16,945 nt of DNA from NCBI GenBank assembly GCA_902789835.1, contig CADAPN010000025.1, positions 1-16,945 on the forward strand, in the 5' to 3' direction. How positions within the stretch are numbered: the stretch's first letter is position 1; every line of letters begins with the position of its first letter. A program made the position numbers and the translations under genes. Of the stretch, positions 6,729-13,674 are shown one piece after another. The notes beneath the pieces are model-generated. The model was not told the DNA's origin. It searched no databases and saw nothing but the letters and a program-made list of their open reading frames with translations. Source of the stretch: Oscillospiraceae bacterium (lineage in GTDB: Bacteria; Bacillota_A; Clostridia; Oscillospirales; Oscillospiraceae).

Positions 6729-8168
6729 TTGAACCGTTTCGGAACAAAACTATGCAGCATTGTCCTTTGCACCTTGATGCTCGGCACGACAATGCTTGGC
6801 GCGGGGATGCCGTCTGCTTCTGCGGACGGACTGTTCGGAGGGACGAGCCTCTCGGAGCGGCTGCAGAGCCGCGGAACGGGAGAAGGCTCTCTGCTGGACG
6901 GCCTCGGAGATGCGGCAGATCGCTTTGCGGAAGGCCGTGAAGAACGGCAGGCCAGAGCGGAGGCCTTTCTGGAAGATGCCAGAGGTTCAGCCGAGGAGTT
7001 TCGCGAGAACCATCCGGAACTCACAGCGGGCGCGGATGAAGCGAGAGAGACGCTGCGCGAGGCAGCCGACGGCCTGCGTGAGAATCTGGAGGAGCGCAGC
7101 CGGGAGATCGGCGAAACGGCCGGGCTTGCCGGCTTTGGAGCCGGCGAAGCGCAGTCTTCAACAGACGGCGCGCAGAATGAAAGCGGAGAGACACCGGCAA
7201 CAGAACGCTTTGTCCTGGATGTGACAAAACGGATCGAAGAGCGGCGGGCAGAGCGCGAGGTGCAGATGAACCGCCTGCAGGAAGGCGTGGAGAGCGTCGC
7301 CGCGCAGATTGATGAAAAGCGCAGAGAAGCGGAAGACCGCGCTGCCGCCGTACGGGAAGAACTGGAGACCGGAATCGCGAAGAGAGCCGCTTCCTCCTCT
7401 CTCCTGGCAGAGGGAAACACGGAAGGGCAGAGCGGAACAGAGCCGGGCGGCACAGAGCCAAGCGGCATCCCGAGCGTGCTCGACAATCTTCATGAGCGCA
7501 TCGAAGATATCCGGAAGCAGCTGGAGGAGAATCGCGACAGCTGGGTCCAGCCGGAGGAAAAACTGGAAGAACTTAAAACCCGTGTGGAAGAGATCCGCAC
7601 CGAACTGGAAAAAGCCGCAAACAGCGAAAACGGCGGAAACAGCCGGGTGGAAGAATTAAAGAAACAGCTTCGTGAAATGGAGCTGAAGATCCAGCAGGCG
7701 AAAGAGGAGCTTGAAGCGAAAAAGACAGTTTTCCAGAAATTGAAGAACTGGATTGCGCATCCTGAATCGATGCTGATCTTCCGTGTGCTGCAGAGACTTT
7801 CCACGCCGAAAGAACATAAGACGGTTCAGCGGGCCGAGCGAGATACCTCCCCGACCGGCGCGGCCAATTATCAGCCTACAGCCGCCGCTGCGGTTTCGCC
7901 TTCGCCGTCTCCGTCCCCGTCGCCTTCTCCGACTCCGCAGCCGGCGAAAAAAACACCGCTTGCCAAACAGGAAGAGATCGAGGAAGAGGAAATCCCCCTG
8001 GCTCTTCCGGAACCGGCACCCATAAAGGTAACGCCCTGGTACCTGAAGCCGGAATTCATCATTGCGATATGCGTCGTACTCGGTCTGGGAAGCATCTCGG
8101 CGGTCCCGATGCTGAAGTCGGGAATCCGTTCCCTGCGCCGGAAGCCGGAAGGCGGACAGACCGCATAG
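6729..8168 (+). CDS. Secreted, membrane-anchored coiled-coil protein with Ser-Pro repeat; no recognised family
   Basis: I do not recognise this 479-residue protein. I choose TTG 6729 because AGGGAGG (6715-6721) is 7 bases upstream and it yields a clean signal peptide: basic 'MNRFGTK', a hydrophobic stretch and a likely cut after 'SASA' near residue 32. Residues about 40-130, 160-215 and 250-340 are rich in Glu, Arg, Lys, Gln and Ala with heptad-like spacing, so they likely form coiled coils, broken by Gly/Ser/Thr-rich linkers (about 130-160 and 220-245). A Ser-Pro repeat (about 389-403) and an acidic stretch precede a single membrane helix (about 442-462) and a short basic tail. I infer an extracellular rod anchored at the C-terminus, perhaps spanning the wall. 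The gene is alone between a promoter and a perfect hairpin. It uses more AGA, CGG and GCG codons than its neighbours, which could reflect relaxed selection or transfer. Confidence 0.85.
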   Translation: MNRFGTKLCSIVLCTLMLGTTMLGAGMPSASADGLFGGTSLSERLQSRGTGEGSLLDGLGDAADRFAEGREERQARAEAFLEDARGSAEEFRENHPELTAGADEARETLREAADGLRENLEERSREIGETAGLAGFGAGEAQSSTDGAQNESGETPATERFVLDVTKRIEERRAEREVQMNRLQEGVESVAAQIDEKRREAEDRAAAVREELETGIAKRAASSSLLAEGNTEGQSGTEPGGTEPSGIPSVLDNLHERIEDIRKQLEENRDSWVQPEEKLEELKTRVEEIRTELEKAANSENGGNSRVEELKKQLREMELKIQQAKEELEAKKTVFQKLKNWIAHPESMLIFRVLQRLSTPKEHKTVQRAERDTSPTGAANYQPTAAAAVSPSPSPSPSPSPTPQPAKKTPLAKQEEIEEEEIPLALPEPAPIKVTPWYLKPEFIIAICVVLGLGSISAVPMLKSGIRSLRRKPEGGQTA

Positions 8169-8207
8169 ATCATCATTACCCACGAGATCAAGAGAATATA
8201 AGAATCA

Positions 8208-8250
8208 GCAAAGCAGGCTGCGTGAGAGTATCTCACGCAGCCTGCTTTGC
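8208..8250. terminator. 20-bp perfect hairpin between convergent genes (bidirectional terminator)
   Basis: Arms 8208-8227 and 8231-8250 are exact inverse complements with only GTA as the loop. It lies 39 bp past the coiled-coil stop and 50 bp past the fbp stop on the other strand. On the minus strand a T-rich stretch (TGATTCTTATATTCTC) follows; on the plus strand the arm ends in CTGCTTTGC. It should stop transcription from both sides, most clearly for fbp. Confidence 0.75.
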
Positions 8251-8300
8251 CGGGTTATAAAAGGAGAAAACCGGAAGAAGCTTCCGTTCTGCGCCTCGGA

Positions 8301-10295
8301 TCAGTGCCCCTTGTGATCCTCGGTGACGGCACCGTCGCGGTAGGCTACCACCAGCGCGCGCAGATCGTCGATCTGCATCTGCAGCTCCCGGCCGATGTCG
8401 GTGTCGGCGATACGCTGGCGAAGCTCCTGGCGCTCAAAGATTTCTGTCGAATGGGCAATGCCGTAATTGTCCCGGATGGCCTTTTCCCGGCCGACGAAGG
8501 GCTGGTGCGCGACGATGCGGTAGGACTGGGAGGTGCTGATGAGGGTGTAGCCGGCAATTCCGGAGGTGGGCTGGTAGGCCTTGCAGAAGCCGCCGTCAAT
8601 GACCAGCAGCTTTCCGCCGCCCTTGATGGGACTCTCGCCCTTGCGGACCTTCACGGGAACATGTCCGTTGATGATATGACAATGGGGCCCTTCGAGGCCG
8701 AATTCCTTCAGAATGAAGTCACAGATCGCCGGATCCTGGTAGAGGGTGTAATAGGCGTTCTTTGGCTCCGCCCAGGCACTTTCGTCATTAATCAGACGGC
8801 GTTCAAAGGTGGTCATACGGTCGCGGCCGAAGATGGGGCTGTTGCGGCCTGCCCACAGGAACCAAAGGAGGTCCATCCCGAGCTTCCGCTCCGGGGAACC
8901 GGACTTGTAATAATAGGCCTGACGTGCGGCGGTGTCCGCAAAATCGAGGAAGTCTTTCCCGGCTCGTTCCGTCCCGTCGAGCTTGAAGCGCATCATCTCG
9001 CCGTCGGCGGTGAGAGGGATGCAGCCGTGGAAGAGCAGGTTTCCGTTGTGAATCTTATAGAGACTGCCCTTGGAATAAAGAAAGCGGACATGATTCTGAA
9101 GCTTTTCACTGCGCTCGAATGACTTGGTGAGCTGGTCAATGACCGCGGCTTCCTCCGCGGTCAGCTCGTAGGGGTTCGCCGGATCCACGGTCGGGAAATC
9201 GGTGTCCTCCAGCGGATAGACGGTGCCGTCGATGGTGATGCAGCGGTTTTTATAATCAATCTTATCCAGCAGCAGGCGGTCTTCCATGCCGTATTCCGGA
9301 TGACGGAGAATCTTCTGGCCTTCCAGCTTGAAGAGAATGACGGTGATGGCCTTGTGCATGCGGGCGGAGAGAAGCTTGTCCTTTTCGGAATAATGCGAGG
9401 CATCGGCCTCGGTGAGCTTCACGGCGAAACGCGACACGTCGCAGTCCTTGTAGACCTCGTTTGCGAAAACCGAGAGCGGCCGCAGAGAAATGCCGTAGCC
9501 CGTCTCCAGGACTTCGAGGTTGTTGTAGTGAATGGAGTTGGAGAGCACGGTGGCCACCAGGGTGCGGCTGCCGGAAGCGGCGCCCATCCACAGAATGTCA
9601 TGGTTGCCCCACTGGATGTCAACGCTGTGATAGTTCAGCAGCGAGTCCATGATGATGTCCGCGCGGGGACCGCGGTCGAAGATGTCGCCGACGATGTGCA
9701 TGTGATCCACGGCCAGCCGCTTAATGACGGCGCAAAGAGAGGAAATGAAGTCGGGCGCCTGGCCGATGTCGACGATGGTGGAGATGATATTCTTGTAATA
9801 CTCCTGTTTGTCGAACTCGTCGCTGTGCGTGTGCAGGAGCTCTTCGATGATGTATTCGTAGTCGGCAGGCAGGGCCTTGCGGACTTTGGAGCGGGAGTAG
9901 CGCGAGCTCACGCTGCGGCAGAGTTCGATCAGACGGTAGAGTGTAATGCGGTACCACTCGTCCAGGTCGTCAATCTCGGGCTTGAGCTGTTCCAGCTTCT
10001 CCTCGGGATAGATGATCAGCGTGGCGAGCTGATCCAGCTCCGAGCGGGGGACGCTGTCCTTGAAAAGGAGGTCCAGACGCTCCCGGATGACACCGGAGCA
10101 GGAGTTGAGAATGTGCAGAAAGGCTTCGTGTTCTCCGTGCACGTCGGAGATGAAGTGCTCACAGCCTTTCGGAAGGTTCAGAATTGCCTGCAGATTGATG
10201 ATTTCGGTTCCGGCGGAGCGGAGCGTGGGATACTGCCGGGAGAGCATTCTCAGGTAACGCAGTTCCTCTGCGGTATAGGATTTATGTTGCTTCAT
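8301..10295 (-). CDS. fbp: Fructose-1,6-bisphosphatase, class III
   Basis: This 664-residue enzyme hydrolyses fructose 1,6-bisphosphate to fructose 6-phosphate in gluconeogenesis. It belongs to class III, the calcineurin-like metallophosphatase type of Firmicutes such as Bacillus subtilis Fbp, and has the usual length of about 640-670. The metal-binding motifs are plain: 'FISDVHGEHEAF' at about 48-59, 'GDIFDRG' at about 203-209 and 'GNHD' at about 230-233, with further conserved segments such as 'INGHVPVKVRKGE' and 'VIDGGFCKAYQ' towards the C-terminus. ATG 10295 has AAGGAG at 10306-10311. A terminator separates it from the upstream membrane gene, so it probably has its own promoter, though I see no convincing one in the 100-bp gap. 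Its presence suggests growth on non-sugar carbon at times. Confidence 0.97.
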   Translation of the reverse strand: MKQHKSYTAEELRYLRMLSRQYPTLRSAGTEIINLQAILNLPKGCEHFISDVHGEHEAFLHILNSCSGVIRERLDLLFKDSVPRSELDQLATLIIYPEEKLEQLKPEIDDLDEWYRITLYRLIELCRSVSSRYSRSKVRKALPADYEYIIEELLHTHSDEFDKQEYYKNIISTIVDIGQAPDFISSLCAVIKRLAVDHMHIVGDIFDRGPRADIIMDSLLNYHSVDIQWGNHDILWMGAASGSRTLVATVLSNSIHYNNLEVLETGYGISLRPLSVFANEVYKDCDVSRFAVKLTEADASHYSEKDKLLSARMHKAITVILFKLEGQKILRHPEYGMEDRLLLDKIDYKNRCITIDGTVYPLEDTDFPTVDPANPYELTAEEAAVIDQLTKSFERSEKLQNHVRFLYSKGSLYKIHNGNLLFHGCIPLTADGEMMRFKLDGTERAGKDFLDFADTAARQAYYYKSGSPERKLGMDLLWFLWAGRNSPIFGRDRMTTFERRLINDESAWAEPKNAYYTLYQDPAICDFILKEFGLEGPHCHIINGHVPVKVRKGESPIKGGGKLLVIDGGFCKAYQPTSGIAGYTLISTSQSYRIVAHQPFVGREKAIRDNYGIAHSTEIFERQELRQRIADTDIGRELQMQIDDLRALVVAYRDGAVTEDHKGH

Positions 10296-10359
10296 CAGGC
10301 GCGGTCTCCTTCTTCACAATCGGTTATGATGTCACGGCGGTTTGTGACCGAATGAAAAG

Positions 10360-10389
10360 CTGCCGCGGCACGAAAGGCCGCGGCGGCAG
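10360..10389 (-). terminator. Intrinsic terminator after the thyA-folA-membrane protein run
   Basis: CTGCCGCGGC (10360-10369) pairs with the arm at 10377-10389, with a 3-base bulge, around a loop of CGAAAG type. On the minus strand it is followed by CTTTTCATT. It lies 6 bp past the stop of the membrane protein gene and separates it from fbp. Confidence 0.75.
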
Positions 10390-10394
10390 GGAAA

Positions 10395-11243
10395 TCAGGT
10401 AAGGGATTCAAATCCACCGGTGCTCTTTTTCTTCTTTTGGGGCGCTTCACCCTTTTGCATGTTCTTGACCATGACCCAGCAGCAGTACAGAAGCGAGGCG
10501 GTCAGCCCGACAAAGATGATCTGCATGCCAAGATAGCGCTCGTCCGCAAGGCAGGTGATGCAGAGCATGGCGGCCAGCATGCAGCTGAAAAGGCAGCGCT
10601 TCCATTTCGGCCGACCGAAGACGTATCCGCCCAGCCGGAAAAAGGCAAACATGGCGGCGGCAACGGCGACCATTTCCGGTCCGTAGGACCAGATCACACT
10701 GTTGATGGTATTGACCTTGTAGCAGATTACCATCCACGCCGCGAGAAACAGCATCGGAACGAAGCTCAGGACGCAGAGAATCCAGACGGCCGGCTGGGGA
10801 TCGGCGTTGGCAAAGGTCAACCAGAGTACATAGCAGATCCCGGAAGCAATGGCGAGAATCGCAATGAGCTGATAATCGGTGCTGTTCCGATCGGCGCCGG
10901 ACTGCATATAGAGCAGGACGCCGCCTGCGCAGATCAGAAGCCCCGCAACGACGCGGACGGCCAGATAAAGCCTGCCCGTATTCGAAAACGCCGCCGGAAA
11001 CTCATCCGGCAGATACAGCCGCTGTTTTTCATAGCGGTTGACAAAATACAGAAAGACAAGCGCAGCGGCGGCAACATACAGGATCAGCCCGATGTGAAAC
11101 GCGCTCGGATCGGGAAGACCGAGCTCGTTGAACGCCAGCTGCAGCTGCAGCCAGCGCAGAAACACACCGAAGGCGCCCGCGCCGCCAATATAGCAGGCGA
11201 GCTCCAGAGACTTTTTCCCGCTGCGATATTCTTCCATTTCCAT
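10395..11243 (-). CDS. Polytopic membrane protein of unknown function
   Basis: I do not recognise this 282-residue protein. It has about eight predicted membrane helices (near residues 16-36, 49-68, 92-113, 124-145, 151-174, 188-206, 216-235 and 238-261), short loops, and a lysine-rich cytoplasmic tail ('QKKKKS'). No enzymatic or transport motif is evident. ATG 11243 has AGGAGG at 11253-11258, placed within the end of folA; the start codon is 1 bp beyond the folA stop, so translation is coupled and it belongs to the thyA-folA transcript. That suggests a widely conserved clostridial neighbour rather than a folate transporter, but the role is open. Confidence 0.85.
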   Translation of the reverse strand: MEMEEYRSGKKSLELACYIGGAGAFGVFLRWLQLQLAFNELGLPDPSAFHIGLILYVAAAALVFLYFVNRYEKQRLYLPDEFPAAFSNTGRLYLAVRVVAGLLICAGGVLLYMQSGADRNSTDYQLIAILAIASGICYVLWLTFANADPQPAVWILCVLSFVPMLFLAAWMVICYKVNTINSVIWSYGPEMVAVAAAMFAFFRLGGYVFGRPKWKRCLFSCMLAAMLCITCLADERYLGMQIIFVGLTASLLYCCWVMVKNMQKGEAPQKKKKSTGGFESLT

Positions 11244-11244
11244 T

Positions 11245-11736
11245 TCAGTCGTCCTCCTTTATCCGTACATAAGTGGCAAAGCGATAGGGGATTCCGTCCT
11301 CCTCCAGCCACGGGCCGCAGCTGAGGCAGCGCCAGTCCGGGGCCGCGTCGAGATCCGGGAAAAACCGGTCCGACTTCGGACAGAGATTGATCTGGGTGAG
11401 GTGAACCGTGTCCACATAGGGCATCATCTGGCGGTAGACGCTCGCCCCGCCGATCACAAGACAGCGGGGATATGCCTTCGCCGCCTCGGCCGCCTCGGCT
11501 TCGCTGTGTACCACTTCGGCGCCCTCGATCTCCACCGCCTGGCGGGTGAGAACGATGTTGTGCCGCCCCTTCAGCGGCCTGCCGCCCGGAAAATCGCCCA
11601 GGGTCCGGCGCCCGACCAGCACGGCGGCGCCGTCGGTCAGCTCCCGGAAGTGCCGGCGATCGGCTTTCAGGACAACCTGCTGGGTGCCCTCGCTGCCGAT
11701 GCCCCAATCGGAGAATACAGCTACGATTGCTTCCAT
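11245..11736 (-). CDS. folA: Dihydrofolate reductase
   Basis: This 163-residue enzyme reduces dihydrofolate to tetrahydrofolate with NADPH, recycling the cofactor consumed by thymidylate synthase just upstream. Features are the N-terminal strand and Met20-type loop 'VFSDWGIGSEG' at about 7-17, the substrate-binding acid D26 (equivalent to E. coli D27) in 'LKADRRHF', the NADPH segment 'VGRRTLGDFPGGRPL' at about 41-55, and 'VIGGASVYRQMMPYV' at about 94-108. The active-site Trp found before the helix in E. coli is absent; the sequence there is a hydrophobic 'VVLK', as in clostridial DHFRs. It starts 3 bp after the thyA stop with only a weak ribosome site, so it is probably translated by coupling to thyA. 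Confidence 0.95.
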   Translation of the reverse strand: MEAIVAVFSDWGIGSEGTQQVVLKADRRHFRELTDGAAVLVGRRTLGDFPGGRPLKGRHNIVLTRQAVEIEGAEVVHSEAEAAEAAKAYPRCLVIGGASVYRQMMPYVDTVHLTQINLCPKSDRFFPDLDAAPDWRCLSCGPWLEEDGIPYRFATYVRIKEDD

Positions 11737-11739
11737 GGC

Positions 11740-12570
11740 TTACACCGCCACCGGAATTTTGCCGGTAAACTCGGAGTATTCATAGTTCTCCATGCGGAAG
11801 CTGTCCCGGGTAAAGGCATAGAAGTCCGTCACCTCGGGATCGAGGAAGAACTGCGGCGCGGGCTTCGGCTCATTCCGGATAATCTCCTCGATGGCGGGAA
11901 CGTGGCGGTCATAGATGTGCGCGTCGGCGATCACATGAACAAACTCGCCCGGTTCGAAACCGGAGACCTGGGCGATCATCATGGTCAGTACGGCGTACTG
12001 TACGACGTTCCAGTTGTTTGCGGCAAGCATGTCCTGGGAGCGCTGGTTCAGGATCGCATTCAGGCGATTCCCGGTGACATTGAAGGTCATGGAATAGGCG
12101 CAGGGATAGAGGGCCATCTCCGACAGATCCGCAAAGGTGTAGATGTTGGTCATGATCCGGCGGGAGGCGGGATTGTGCTTCAGGTCCCAGAGAACCTTGT
12201 CAACCTGGTCCATGTCCCCTTCGGGATAATGGTGTTTGACCCCCAGCTGATAACCGTAGGCCTTGCCGATGGAACCGTTCTCATCCGCCCAGGCGTCCCA
12301 GACGCGGGTGCGCAGATCGTGGACATTGTTGCTCTTGGCCTGCCAGATCCAGAGAAGCTCGTCAATGGCGGACTTCCAGTAGGTCCGGCGAAGGGTCAGG
12401 ATGGGGAATTCTTCCGAGAGATCGTAGCGGTTTACAATCCCGAATTTTTTTACCGTATGGGCGGGAGCGCCGTCTTCCCAGCGCGGCCGGACCTCGCGGT
12501 CGGTGTCCCAGATGCCGTGGTCGAGAATGTCACGGCAGTTTTGAATGAAGATTTCGTCTGCTCTGCTCAT
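11740..12570 (-). CDS. thyA: Thymidylate synthase
   Basis: This 276-residue enzyme methylates dUMP to dTMP using methylene-tetrahydrofolate. The catalytic cysteine is C157 in 'MALYPCAYSMTFNV'; phosphate-binding arginines appear in 'SRRIMTN' (about 136-142) and in 'NQRSQD' (about 175-180), with N188, and 'DAHIYDRH' at about 216-223 completes the dUMP site. The active-site context 'YPCAYS' and 'RSQDMLAANNWNV' differs from the E. coli type ('PPCHC', 'RSCDVFLGLPFN') and matches the version common in Clostridia. ATG 12570 is chosen because AGGAGG at 12577-12582 lies 6 bases upstream; the longer open frame to 12669 covers only the leader. It heads the thyA-folA-membrane protein transcript. Confidence 0.96.
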   Translation of the reverse strand: MSRADEIFIQNCRDILDHGIWDTDREVRPRWEDGAPAHTVKKFGIVNRYDLSEEFPILTLRRTYWKSAIDELLWIWQAKSNNVHDLRTRVWDAWADENGSIGKAYGYQLGVKHHYPEGDMDQVDKVLWDLKHNPASRRIMTNIYTFADLSEMALYPCAYSMTFNVTGNRLNAILNQRSQDMLAANNWNVVQYAVLTMMIAQVSGFEPGEFVHVIADAHIYDRHVPAIEEIIRNEPKPAPQFFLDPEVTDFYAFTRDSFRMENYEYSEFTGKIPVAV

Positions 12571-12660
12571 GGTTTTCCTCCTGTGTCGCAGGCTGTCTGT
12601 GGTCCGGCGCTCCGTACGGTATTCGGTAACAGACGGTACGGCTGCCGACGCAGTTTCACG
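12571..12660 (-). other. thyA 5' leader with weak inverted repeats
   Basis: About 90 transcribed bases precede thyA. Within them GTCTGT can pair with ACAGAC and CCGTAC with GTACGG, both 6 bp. CCTG upstream can pair with the first bases of the ribosome site (CAGG). The pairings are short and I do not recognise a known riboswitch; the leader may simply be unstructured. Confidence 0.25.
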
Positions 12661-12667
12661 AACAAGC

Positions 12668-12696
12668 ATTATAACACAGCTTTAACATCACAGCAA
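12668..12696 (-). promoter_or_regulatory. Sigma-A promoter of the thyA operon
   Basis: On the minus strand TTGCTG (12691-12696), a 17-bp spacer and a perfect TATAAT (12668-12673) are visible, about 98 bp before the thyA start. It diverges from the nrdG promoter, with about 180 bp between the two -35 boxes. Confidence 0.8.
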
Positions 12697-12813
12697 CGGC
12701 AAATTTGGGAGAAAAAGAAGCTTTTCCCCCGGTGGGAGGGCTGAACTCGGCACTCTTTCAAAAATTTGAAAATAATTACGCTTTGAAACGGGCAGAAACA
12801 AAATACATAAGAA

Positions 12814-12829
12814 ACACTAGATTTTGTGG
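12814..12829. promoter_or_regulatory. Candidate NrdR box 1
   Basis: ACACTAGATTTTGTGG matches 13 of 16 positions of the NrdR consensus acaCwAtATaTwGtgt, including the outer ACAC and the TTGTG half. NrdR is the ATP/dATP-sensing repressor of ribonucleotide reductase genes. The site lies in the leader region of nrdG-nrdD, 50 bp upstream of the -35 box. Confidence 0.6.
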
Positions 12830-12854
12830 TCAAATTGGTTACAATGAGATAAAA

Positions 12855-12870
12855 CTTCAATATCTTGTGA
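12855..12870. promoter_or_regulatory. Candidate NrdR box 2
   Basis: CTTCAATATCTTGTGA matches about 11 of 16 positions, with 9 of 10 in the central core CwAtATaTwG. It starts 41 bp after box 1, close to four helical turns, so both would face the same side of the DNA as tandem NrdR boxes do. It ends 8 bp before the nrdG -35 box. Confidence 0.5.
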
Positions 12871-12878
12871 TTTTGGGC

Positions 12879-12907
12879 TTGACAAGTACAAGATACGGCA
12901 TTATCAT
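12879..12907 (+). promoter_or_regulatory. Sigma-A promoter of nrdG-nrdD
   Basis: A perfect TTGACA (12879-12884) is followed after 17 bp by TATCAT (12902-12907). The start of transcription would be near 12914, about 28 bases before the nrdG ATG. Confidence 0.8.
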
Positions 12908-12941
12908 GTGCAAGGAAGACGATGGGAAAGGAGTGGAGACA

Positions 12942-13640
12942 ATGTACCTCGCAGGGATGCAGAAGCTTTCTCTCCTGGACTATCCGGGGGTCGTGGCCTG
13001 TACGCTGTTTACGCCCGGATGCAACTTCCGCTGCCCCTGGTGCCACAACGCCAGCCTGGTCCTGCCGGAGCAGTTTCCGGCGGATCTACCGGACCCGGAA
13101 GAGGTCCTTGCCTTCCTCAGGAAGCGGCAGGGAATCCTGGACGGGGTGTGCATCACCGGGGGAGAACCGCTTCTTCATGCGGAGATCCCGGACTTCATCC
13201 GACGGCTGAAGGCTCTGGGCTACCGGGTCAAGCTCGACACCAACGGAAGCTTCCCGGAGCGCCTCAAGGCCCTGGCAGAGGAAAAGCTGGTCGACTATGT
13301 GGCGATGGATATCAAAAACGGCCCGTCGCATTATGGTGAGACCATCGGGATTCCCGGATATCTGCCCGAAGCGGTGGAGGAATCAAAGAACTTTCTGCTG
13401 ACAGAGAAGGTCCCCTACGAGTTTCGCACAACCGTGGTGCGCGGCCTGCATACGGAGGAAAGCCTGCTGGAAGCGGCGGAGTGGATCCGCGGCGCGAAAG
13501 CCTGGTATCTGCAGCAGTTTCGTGATTCCGGTGCGCTGATCTGCGGTGACGGACTCAGCGCGTTTTCCGAGGAGGAGATGCAGCAGCTCCTCCGTGCGGT
13601 ACAGGAAAAGCTGCCCGCGGCAAAGCTCCGCGGATTATAA
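12942..13640 (+). CDS. nrdG: Anaerobic ribonucleoside-triphosphate reductase activating protein (radical SAM)
   Basis: This 232-residue radical SAM enzyme uses a 4Fe-4S cluster and S-adenosylmethionine to form the glycyl radical on NrdD. The cluster cysteines C27, C31 and C34 lie in 'GCNFRCPWCHN', and the SAM-binding 'TGGEPLL' is at about 82-88. The opening 'LLDYPGVVACTLFTPGC' is typical of the NrdG2-type activases. ATG 12942 is chosen because AAAGGAG (12927-12933) stands 8 bases upstream; the open frame extends further but without support. It is 34 bp ahead of nrdD, and AGGAGGA precedes the latter, so the two form an operon under the promoter at 12879-12907. It needs strictly anoxic conditions. 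Confidence 0.95.
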   Translation: MYLAGMQKLSLLDYPGVVACTLFTPGCNFRCPWCHNASLVLPEQFPADLPDPEEVLAFLRKRQGILDGVCITGGEPLLHAEIPDFIRRLKALGYRVKLDTNGSFPERLKALAEEKLVDYVAMDIKNGPSHYGETIGIPGYLPEAVEESKNFLLTEKVPYEFRTTVVRGLHTEESLLEAAEWIRGAKAWYLQQFRDSGALICGDGLSAFSEEEMQQLLRAVQEKLPAAKLRGL

Positions 13641-13674
13641 TAGTTCATCGTAAGGAACATCAGGAGGAAGAGAC

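Noticed and set aside
10317..10351. Possible promoter for fbp on the minus strand (CATAAC)
   Set aside because: The hexamer 17 bp upstream is TCGGTC, unlike a -35 box; no convincing promoter can be assigned.
11401..12744. Plus-strand open frame of 447 codons
   Set aside because: It lies antisense to folA and thyA, and crosses the thyA promoter; no motif or ribosome site supports it.
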